A DNA stretch of 30,275 bases from positions 1 to 30,275 of the forward strand of contig NZ_ONER01000010.1 of NCBI RefSeq assembly GCF_900316895.1, in the 5' to 3' direction. The notes below the pieces were generated by a model. It had not been told where the DNA came from. It made no database searches and saw nothing but the letters and a program-made list of their open reading frames with translations. Numbering within the stretch: position 1 is the stretch's first letter; every line of letters starts with the position of its first letter. A program made the translations under genes and the position numbers. This document shows, in pieces, positions 23,859 to 30,275 of this stretch. Source of the stretch: an uncultured Methanobrevibacter sp. Its GTDB lineage: Archaea > Methanobacteriota > Methanobacteria > Methanobacteriales > Methanobacteriaceae.

Positions 23859-24932
23859 TGAAATTTTTTCATTGCGGACTTTTTCTTTAAATTTTTTTAA
23901 ACTTTTTTTATCTTTATATCCCAAAACCCTGATGTTTGACGGATATTTATCAATATATTGAGATATTTCTTTTTTTGGAATTGGATTTTCCATTATGCTC
24001 AGTATTCTCTGCTTGAAATGGGAAGAGAATCCCTGCAGTATTGACTGTTCCAAGGAGTTTATATCATCAAAAGGCCTATTTTCAATTATGTTTTGAGCCA
24101 ATTTATCATTGAAGAGATTTAAAGCTGATAATTCCTCAAAAGAATAATTGTTTGCAGTGTTTAAGATGGTCTCCTCATCCCTAATGCCATATATTATCCC
24201 ATCGCTTTTGATTTCTCTTTTTAAAACATCGATAGTTTTTTGAGGCATCATGTCCAGAACATTATCGAAATTATCCTCCAAAATGCTTTCACGAATCAAT
24301 GTGCCGCTCACGCCTTCAATCCGCTCAACGAAAACGAATTTGTCCTTATAGTCAAAGCCTATTTTTGACAGGGAATTTGAAAATGAGGTTATCACATAAT
24401 TGTCCTCTTCAAGCTTGCCCCTCAAAAGAATTTCATTGGTGGTTTTATCCACAATCTTATAAGGTTTTGAAGCTATATGATGTCCCATGTTGATTCTTTT
24501 CAATATTTCATCCATACCTTCAACAGGTTTATACCCTCGAGGAATATAATCCGTGTTCAAAGCCTGAAACATCTTGCATAGGCATAGGGAATATTGGCCG
24601 GATCCCATTATGCCCATAGGAGGACCTTCCACAACAATGTCTGCCCCGACTGAAATTGCAATTTCCGCCCGGACTTCACGTGGCAGTATATATGGTATGC
24701 CCCTGCCGCTCCTCTCAAACAAGCCCGGCACAATAGCCACAAACAATGAGTCGGGAAACATGCCCTTTGCAGTTTTCATGCAATGAAAATGACCGTTATG
24801 TAAAGGATTATACTCTGTGAAATCAGACACTAAAAGAGTATCGCAGGACTTATCTGAAATTTCACACTCTGCATTTAAATCATTGTAGAATAACTCCTTA
24901 TCCCTTTTGAGAATATTTGAAATTTGAGACAT
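23850..24932 (-). CDS. TmcAL/YlbM-like nucleotidyltransferase (COG1323 type)
   Basis: 360 aa. An N-terminal nucleotidyltransferase fold carries the HxGH-type motif in TEYNPLHNGHFH (HNGH at 45-48), as in bacterial TmcAL (GxxxEYNPFHNGH), and a second signature GVSGTLIRES near 217 equivalent to the SxTxIR motif of adenylyltransferases. The segment REVRAEIAISVGADIVVEGPP matches the TmcAL region RAxxALxxGADLVxELP. The C-terminal part (about 275-330) looks like helix-hairpin-helix DNA- or RNA-binding repeats. Bacterial TmcAL acetylates the tRNA-Met wobble cytidine using ATP and acetate; whether this archaeal relative does so is unknown. Starts at ATG 24932. Confidence 0.75.
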   Translation of the reverse strand: MSQISNILKRDKELFYNDLNAECEISDKSCDTLLVSDFTEYNPLHNGHFHCMKTAKGMFPDSLFVAIVPGLFERSGRGIPYILPREVRAEIAISVGADIVVEGPPMGIMGSGQYSLCLCKMFQALNTDYIPRGYKPVEGMDEILKRINMGHHIASKPYKIVDKTTNEILLRGKLEEDNYVITSFSNSLSKIGFDYKDKFVFVERIEGVSGTLIRESILEDNFDNVLDMMPQKTIDVLKREIKSDGIIYGIRDEETILNTANNYSFEELSALNLFNDKLAQNIIENRPFDDINSLEQSILQGFSSHFKQRILSIMENPIPKKEISQYIDKYPSNIRVLGYKDKKSLKKFKEKVRNEKISLY

Positions 24933-25016
24933 AATAGAAAATTTATTTTTTTAAATTAAAAAAAGTTATCTTTTAAAAATAGAAATGACAAATATTGAAA
25001 CAAGCAGGTGATTATT

Positions 25017-26273
25017 ATGGATTTGGTTTTAAAAAATTGCAGATTAGTTGATGAAATTGGAGAGTACTTTATAAAAATCAATGAGGGAAAGATAACAGAC
25101 ATTTCAAAAACCCCTCTTGAAGCCGCAGAAACTATTGACATGAAGGACAATTATGTACTCCCAGGTTTTATTGACCCTCATATACACTTCAGAGATCCAG
25201 GACTGACACAGAAGGAAGATTTTAAAACAGGAAGTCTGGCTGCTGCAAACGGAGGGTTTGCAACAGTAATCGATATGCCAAATACTCTTCCAAAGACAAA
25301 CACCTACAAGGCGCTTGAAGAAAAAATCAGAATAGCAAAAAGCAAGTCTGTCGTTAACTTTGAACTTCAAGTCGGCCACAGCGATTTGGAAGAAATGAAG
25401 AAAATGATGAAGCTGAATCCGATTTCCGTTAAAGTATTCATGGATCTGGAAAGTGATGAAAGTCTGGAAGAAATATTCCATAATCTATCAATCTTAAAAG
25501 AAACCACCTCCTACAATGGGCTTGTTGCTACACATTGTGAAAAAAAATCCATAGTTGAATCAGAAACCGAAAGGCTGAAACAGAATAATGAAAATCCTGC
25601 TATTGATTATACATATGCCCGACCAACCGAATCTGAGGATGAATCAGTGAAACAGGCAATCGAACTTGCAAGGGCCAATGACTTACGTTTGCATATATGC
25701 CATCTAAGCTCAAGCAAATCACTAAGTATTGCAAAAAGTGCAAGTAAAAGCATGCCTATAAGCTGGGAATTTACACCTCATCATTTACTACTTGATAATT
25801 CAGCATACAATATATATGGCACATTCATAAAAACCAATCCTCCACTAAGACCTGAAGCGGACAGTGTGAGAATCGGTGATTTGGATGAAAGTTCAATAAT
25901 CGGTACCGACCATGCGCCACATACTCTCGAAGATAAGACAAAAGGAACATGGGCATCATCCCCAGGCATACCAAACCTTGAAACAGTAGTGCCATTACTT
26001 TTAACTGAAGTAAATAATGGAAATCTTGACTTCAAGCTGATTCCTAAAATATTCAGTGAAAATGCCGCAAAGGTCTATGGATTAAACCGCAAAGGAAAAA
26101 TTGAAATCGGATACGATGCTGATTTTACCGTGATTGACTTGAAAAAAGAAGGCAAATTCAATATTGAAGAATTTAAAACAAAAGCGGAATACTCTCCATT
26201 TGACGGTTGGGAATATAAAGGACTTCCAGTAATGACAATAGTCAATGGAAAAACAGTAATGAATAAATTATAA
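25017..26273 (+). CDS. pyrC: Dihydroorotase (type I)
   Basis: Third step of pyrimidine synthesis, cyclising N-carbamoyl-L-aspartate to dihydroorotate at a zinc centre. The 418-aa protein shows FIDPHIHFRDPGLTQKEDF (metal histidines H55 and H57), a VKVFMD segment with the candidate carboxylated lysine, ATHCEK and HICHLSS with the next metal histidines, and GTDHAPHT near 302 with the catalytic aspartate. The ATG at 25017 follows AGGTGATT; the GTG at 25008 is part of that ribosome site and was rejected as the start. Confidence 0.95.
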   Translation: MDLVLKNCRLVDEIGEYFIKINEGKITDISKTPLEAAETIDMKDNYVLPGFIDPHIHFRDPGLTQKEDFKTGSLAAANGGFATVIDMPNTLPKTNTYKALEEKIRIAKSKSVVNFELQVGHSDLEEMKKMMKLNPISVKVFMDLESDESLEEIFHNLSILKETTSYNGLVATHCEKKSIVESETERLKQNNENPAIDYTYARPTESEDESVKQAIELARANDLRLHICHLSSSKSLSIAKSASKSMPISWEFTPHHLLLDNSAYNIYGTFIKTNPPLRPEADSVRIGDLDESSIIGTDHAPHTLEDKTKGTWASSPGIPNLETVVPLLLTEVNNGNLDFKLIPKIFSENAAKVYGLNRKGKIEIGYDADFTVIDLKKEGKFNIEEFKTKAEYSPFDGWEYKGLPVMTIVNGKTVMNKL

Positions 26274-26282
26274 CTATTTTTA

Positions 26283-26319
26283 TAAAAAAAAGAAAAAAGT
26301 AAGGTGTGTTTACACACCT
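26283..26319 (-). terminator. Terminator of the mvh operon
   Basis: Perfect 7-bp arms AGGTGTG (26302-26308) and CACACCT (26313-26319) with loop TTTA overlap the mvhB stop codon. The minus strand continues TACTTTTTTCTTTTTTTTATA, a textbook stem plus U-tract. Confidence 0.75.
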
Positions 26320-26740
26320 ATTTGTAACATAATGCGTCTTCAGGACATGCCTCAATACATTGACCACATAAAGTACAGAATCCTGCAATTGGTAATTTAG
26401 GATTGTCTGTTTTGTGAATCATGTCATAAGGACAAGCTTCGATACAGTCACCACATTGATCACATTTAGATGGGTTGAATGCAATTCTGTCTCTTACAAC
26501 AGGTTCGCCGTTGATTGATACTTCGTATTGTTCAACTTTTAATGCGTCGTTGGAACACATTGAAGCACAAGCACCACATCTAATACAGCTAGCAAATGAT
26601 GGCTCTAAATCTGTTTCCTCTAAAGCAGGGCAGCACATACCAGTTTTGGTAACTACACGAATAGCTTCAGTAGGACATTTGTTAGCACATGCACCGATGA
26701 AGTCACATTTTTCTGCGTCTCTTCCAATACCTTCTGCCAT
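26318..26740 (-). pseudogene. mvhB: 3' part of mvhB polyferredoxin, displaced frame
   Basis: This 140-residue frame is the C-terminal part of the MvhB polyferredoxin. It carries four [4Fe-4S] motifs: CDFIGACANKCP, CIRCGACASMCS, CDQCGDCIEACP and CTLCGQCIEACP. With the eight motifs of the upstream frame it makes twelve, the number known for MvhB. It overlaps the 5' part by 88 bp in another frame. No ribosome site precedes the ATG at 26740, so separate translation is unlikely. One missing base near 26737 would rejoin the frames. Whether this is a real mutation or a sequence error cannot be told here. Confidence 0.8.
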
Positions 26741-27531
26741 TCCACATCAATTTCTAATGCGTCAACAGGACAGAGTTTTACACATAAACCACATGCAGCA
26801 CAGACACTAGGAATTGCAACAGTTAAACTAGCACTGTTTGCAGCGATGAAATCACCAGGACATGCTTCGACACAAGTGTTACATCCAATACATTTAGCTG
26901 AATCGAAAGTGAAAGATTTGATTTCTTTTGTACGTTTGATAGGTTTTTTCTCAGCAATGAATATTGCATTCCAAGGACAGGTTTGAGAACATAAACCACA
27001 TCTGATACAATCGTCACCTACAGTAACAGGACTGCCAACTTCTTCAAGAGTAATTGCGTTTACAGGACAAGGTTCTACACAAGTTCCACATCCAACACAA
27101 TCTTTGATGTAAACAGGTCCTTTACCATCAAGATCTAATTCATATTCAGCAGGTTCTTTAATGCCTGGAACACCAATTACATCGACTGGGCAAATGTCAA
27201 CACATTTTTGACACATTACACAGAAACCTTCAACTTCTTTTAATTTTTCACCAGTGACTTTAATGGTTTCTTGTGGACAGACTTCTTCACATTTACCACA
27301 GGAATCACATAAAATAGAATTGAATACTAATCTTGCTTGGACTACGCCTTCAGCAATTTCGAATTCTTCTACTTTTAATGCACCTTGTGGACAAACGTCA
27401 GCACATTTAGGTTCTTCACCACAAGTGTCACAGTGAATAATAGCGTTAGGTGTTACTTCAATAGCTGATGTAGGACAAGTACCTTCACAAGCACCACATT
27501 TTATACAGCCATCTTCGTTAAATACAATCAT
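26653..27531 (-). pseudogene. mvhB: 5' part of mvhB polyferredoxin, frame broken near 26737
   Basis: Electron-carrier polyferredoxin co-transcribed with the F420-non-reducing hydrogenase. This frame (292 codons) has eight C-x2-C-x2-C-x3-CP or related motifs, starting CIKCGACEGTCP and ending CAACGLCVKLCP. After DALEIDVEW the reading continues into about 27 residues with no ferredoxin character and stops. The expected continuation AEGIGRDAEKCDFIGAC is present in the other frame. An added G in the TGG at 26737-26739 would restore it (about 404 aa in all). The ATG follows AAGGGGG, 20 bp after the restored mvhA tail. Confidence 0.85.
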
Positions 27532-27551
27532 TTATAAAAACCCCCTTAAAC

Positions 27552-27629
27552 TTAGAATTTTTTAATGAGGTTTCCTTCACTGTCTACAATATCTACTTCA
27601 GCTAATCTCATTTGACTATCCATTGAGTG
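27552..27629 (-). other. Displaced C-terminal propeptide of mvhA
   Basis: In the frame next to that of the mvhA fragment, 25 codons read H-S-M-D-S-Q-M-R-L followed by AEVDIVDSEGNLIKKF and a stop. This is what is expected after the cleavage-site histidine of a [NiFe] large subunit precursor. It shows that the early stop in mvhA comes from a frame-changing deletion at about 27630. Confidence 0.75.
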
Positions 27630-28968
27630 GGTAGCATGGGTCGTAAGCTCTGATAACCATTTCCATTAAGTTGAAGATGCTGTCATCCACTTCTACACCA
27701 GGTTTGATGTAATCTAAAGCAACTTGGTGAATACCCATTTCCATAGCTGGGTTGTTTTGGATTGTAGCTACAACAATGTTTGCGTAATTACATAATCCGT
27801 TGTCATCAGATTCATAGTGGTGGATTAAAGTACCACGAGGAGCTTCGACAATACCTACACCTTTACCTTCGGTTCTTTCTAATTCATCAGGGAATTTTTT
27901 ACCAGATAAATCTTCTTCTAATGCTGCAGCAGCACATTCAGCAGATGCTAATAATTCGATGAGTCTAGCATAGTTGAATAATAATGGTGCTTGAGCGTAT
28001 CCGAAAGCATCACGGAAAGCTTTAAGAGCTTCTTGTGCAAGAGGTGCTTCTTTAGGCATTTGATCACAGACGTTAATCCTGGATAATGGTGCTACTCTGT
28101 AAATACCTTCTGGGTATCCCATTTCTTTAATGTAAGGGAATTTTAACCAGGAGTAAGGTTTTACGTGTTCAGCAACATAGTCAGTGTATTCTTCGTTTCT
28201 GTATTCAAACAAGTCGCTTCCATCTTTGTCTTTGAATCTAATGTTACCATTATATACATCCCAAGTTCCATCAGGTTTTACGGTACCACAGTGTCTGGTG
28301 TCACCGAAGTTACCTAATGAAGCAACTAAGTCGATGTTTTCTTCAAATACAGGAATAGCTAAGTCTAAAGTAGCTTGAGCTAATTCAACATTTTGTTTTG
28401 CTCTTTCAAGTAAATCTTTTTGAGTATCAGCGTCTAATTCGGTTGAGATACCACCAGGGGTGGATGAGGTAGGGTGAATAGGACGACCACCGATTTTTCT
28501 AACCATTTCTAAACCGTTTCTTCTGATGTTAATTGCTTGAAGTGCAATTTCAGGCATGTCTTTAATAACTTGGAAAACGTTTCTGGTTTTTCTGGTTCCG
28601 TTTGGAATGATTAAGTCAGGTGCTGCTAAGAAGTAGAAGTGAAGTGCGTGGGAGTGCATGTATGATCCCCAGTTCATAATTTCTCTCATTCTGTATGCAG
28701 CAGGTAAGATTTCGTAATCATCGAATCCGAAGATTTGGTCAACTGCTTTAGCAGCTGCTAAGTGGTGTTGTACATCACAAATACCACAAATACGAGGTAC
28801 TAATCTTGGTAATTCTTCTACAGGACGACCTGTTAAGAATTTTTCAAAACCTCTGAATTCCATAACGTGTAATCTTGTTTCTTCTACGTTTCCAGCATCG
28901 TCGAGATGCACAGTAATTTTAGCGTGTCCTTCAATACGAGTGACAGGCTCCATAGTAAGTTTAACCAT
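27616..28968 (-). pseudogene. mvhA: F420-non-reducing [NiFe] hydrogenase large subunit, C-terminal motif deleted
   Basis: Catalytic subunit of the hydrogenase that reduces heterodisulfide reductase with H2. The 450-codon frame has the N-terminal nickel motif RICGICDVQHH (C61, C64) and normal family sequence up to RAYDPC (C445). It then reads Y-P-L-N-G and stops at TAG. The family expects D-P-C-x2-C-x2-H, where the second cysteine binds the Ni-Fe site and the protease cuts after the histidine. Both are missing. The sequence CCATGCTACCCAC fits an 11-nt loss between TGCTAC repeats. As written, the protein could not be active. The ATG follows GGAGGAG, one base after mvhG ends. Confidence 0.9.
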
Positions 28969-28969
28969 T

Positions 28970-29896
28970 TTATTCTCCTCCTTTCTGCATTTTCATTGGC
29001 ACTAAAGCAGCAGCTAATGTGTAAGTGTAGAAAGTACCTACAATATCATCTAATTGATCAGCAACTGTTTCTGGGTCAACGGTTTTATCTTCTTGTACAC
29101 CGTAGTCAGATGCAATCGCACTGATCATTTTTGCTCCTTGATCTAATACTTTAGCAGTAGGACCGTAACATCCTCTACATGGGATACCAATGGAAGGACA
29201 TTCTGCACCACATAATGATACGGTAGCAGGACCCATACATACTAATCCTTGGGAAATTAAACATAAATCCGCTTCAGGAGCACCTAATTCAAATTGTCTT
29301 TTAATGAAGTCCATAGCTAAACCAGCAGGTGGTTTTTCTCTAGGACAAACTTCACAAAGGTTTGTGGAAGGTAATTCGATTGTGTCACCTCTTAATAATG
29401 CTAAAACAGCTTCTGCTACAACATCAGAACGAGGTGGGCAACCTGGAATCATTAAGTCAATATCCATAGCAGCACTGATAGGTCTTACTCTGCTTTCGAG
29501 ATGAGGCACATCTTCGTGAGGAATAACACCTTCAGGGTTTACAGTAGATACGGAATTAATGTATGCTTCTTCTTCTAACTCTTCAACAGTCCATAAGTTT
29601 CCGAGACCTGGAATACCTCCGTAGCAAGAACAGGTTCCGTAAGAAATAACCATGTTAGATTTTTCATTTAACATTTCAGCTAATTCTCTGTTTTCATCGT
29701 TTCTTATTCCACCTTCGACAATAATAATGTCTAATTCAGGTACTTCGTCATACTTAGTATCCATGAGTACAGGGGAAAATTCAAAATCCGCGAATTCCAT
29801 AACATCAATTAAGGATTCGTGGAAATCCGCAATGGATAAGTGGCAACCGGAACATCCGCCAAACCACATAGTTCCTATTTTAACTTTATCTGCCAT
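28970..29896 (-). CDS. mvhG: F420-non-reducing hydrogenase small subunit
   Basis: Fe-S subunit that carries electrons from the MvhA Ni-Fe site towards MvhD and heterodisulfide reductase. The 308-aa protein has the proximal-cluster motif CSGC (C15, C18) at the start, GTCSCYGGIPG near 89-99, MIPGCPPR, and further cysteines in LCEVCPRE, CMGP, CGAECPSIGIPCRGCYG. There is no twin-arginine signal, so the enzyme is cytoplasmic, as expected for Mvh. I chose the ATG at 29896, preceded by GGAGGAG; an in-frame ATG ten codons upstream overlaps mvhD and lacks a good site. The gene is intact, unlike mvhA and mvhB. Confidence 0.96.
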   Translation of the reverse strand: MADKVKIGTMWFGGCSGCHLSIADFHESLIDVMEFADFEFSPVLMDTKYDEVPELDIIIVEGGIRNDENRELAEMLNEKSNMVISYGTCSCYGGIPGLGNLWTVEELEEEAYINSVSTVNPEGVIPHEDVPHLESRVRPISAAMDIDLMIPGCPPRSDVVAEAVLALLRGDTIELPSTNLCEVCPREKPPAGLAMDFIKRQFELGAPEADLCLISQGLVCMGPATVSLCGAECPSIGIPCRGCYGPTAKVLDQGAKMISAIASDYGVQEDKTVDPETVADQLDDIVGTFYTYTLAAALVPMKMQKGGE

Positions 29897-29912
29897 ATTA
29901 AACTCCTCCAAT

Positions 29913-30275
29913 TTATCCTTCAGCATCTAATTGTTGTTTTAATGGAGCTGGACCTAACTCTTTAATTCTGTTAACCATCATTTTAACAGCTTGAGAGAAT
30001 TTTTCACCTTCGGATGCAGAAATCCAGTCGTGGTGAACTCTTTCTTTTCCAATTCCCATATCTTCAACTAATTTATAAATTAATCTCATTCTACGATCTA
30101 ATTTGTAGTTACCTGCGTCGTAATGGCAGTCACCCATGTGACATCCAGCTACAAATACCCCATCAGCACCTTCTTGGAATGCTTTTAAAATAAATTGTGG
30201 GTCAATTCTTCCAGAACACATTACACGAATAACTCTAATATTCGGTGGGTATTGCATACGTGCAGTACCAGCTGT
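29913..30275 (-). CDS. mvhD: F420-non-reducing hydrogenase iron-sulfur subunit D (partial)
   Basis: The 5' end lies beyond the window; 120 codons are present, opening in frame with T-A-G-T-A-R before MQYPPNIRV. It is the delta subunit that links MvhAG to HdrA in the electron-bifurcating Mvh-Hdr complex. Conserved residues visible are MCSGRIDP, GADGVFVAGCHMGDCHY and the C-terminal helix with VNRIKELGP. The remaining N-terminus should carry the CCNWCSYGGAD-type cluster motif. It is first of the four mvhDGAB genes; mvhG follows after 16 bp. Confidence 0.93.
   Translation of the reverse strand, partial: TAGTARMQYPPNIRVIRVMCSGRIDPQFILKAFQEGADGVFVAGCHMGDCHYDAGNYKLDRRMRLIYKLVEDMGIGKERVHHDWISASEGEKFSQAVKMMVNRIKELGPAPLKQQLDAEG

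Noticed and set aside
26653..26740. Programmed -1 frameshift in mvhB at the GAAAAAT run
   Set aside because: The run is not a proper slippery heptamer, and the downstream frame already looks like real protein upstream of it (AEGIGRDAEK), so the break lies earlier. A simple one-base indel explains it better.
27552..27640. Selenocysteine or pyrrolysine recoding at the early mvhA stop
   Set aside because: The stop is TAG, not TGA, and reading through gives only a few residues before a TGA. The homologous tail is in another frame and the CxxH codons are absent in all frames.

Overview
The window is a chromosomal segment of a hydrogenotrophic methanogenic archaeon, most likely Methanobrevibacter or a close relative in the Methanobacteriales. 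The evidence is low G+C, archaeal TATA boxes with GGAGGTGAT-type ribosome sites, archaeal versions of information genes (rpl10e, pcc1, rnhB), an archaeal mreB (found in pseudomurein-walled methanogens), and several methanogen-only genes (methanogenesis marker 9, atwA, cofD/cofE, mvhDGAB). I see no prophage, transposon, CRISPR array, tRNA or rRNA.

Layout. 1-2.3 kb: a membrane metallophosphoesterase (-) and a divergent AAA ATPase (+). 2.3-4.6 kb: a minus-strand tetrapyrrole operon (methanogenesis marker 9, precorrin-2 dehydrogenase, hemA). 4.8-5.4 kb: a YgjP-like metallopeptidase (+). 5.5-12.3 kb: a long minus-strand run read as exbB-exbD-purO-cofE-cofD-arfA-Dus-like TIM barrel-atwA, which joins a proton-channel pair to purine, GTP and F420 synthesis and to methyl-CoM reductase activation. 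12.4-14.7 kb: rnhB, mreB and an unrecognised gene translationally coupled to mreB. 15.1-18.2 kb (+): a CDP-alcohol (archaetidylserine-type) phosphatidyltransferase, a DUF515-like membrane protein, a sortase and the archaeal dihydroneopterin aldolase mptD. 18.2-22.4 kb (-): mfnA, ppsA and rpl10e. 22.5-23.9 kb (+): pcc1 and a B-box zinc-finger membrane protein. 23.8-24.9 kb (-): a TmcAL-like nucleotidyltransferase. 25.0-26.3 kb (+): pyrC. 26.3-30.3 kb (-): the mvhDGAB hydrogenase operon, cut by the window edge inside mvhD.

The common theme is methanogenesis and its cofactors: F430/tetrapyrroles (hemA, precorrin-2 dehydrogenase), F420 (arfA, cofD, cofE), tetrahydromethanopterin (mptD), methanofuran (mfnA), activation of methyl-CoM reductase (atwA) and H2 oxidation feeding heterodisulfide reductase (mvh).

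Most notable points: (1) mvhA and mvhB are both broken in this sequence. mvhA has what looks like an exact 11-nt deletion between TGCTAC repeats that removes the nickel-binding C-x-x-H motif, and mvhB has a one-nucleotide frame break. (2) The eight-cysteine marker 9 domain and a Dus-like TIM barrel, which are fused in some methanogens, are separate genes about 3 kb apart, beside tetrapyrrole and MCR-activation genes. (3) The DUF515-like protein next to the sortase has CpaB/RcpC-like stretches. (4) A near-identical 15-bp palindrome lies at two promoter regions.
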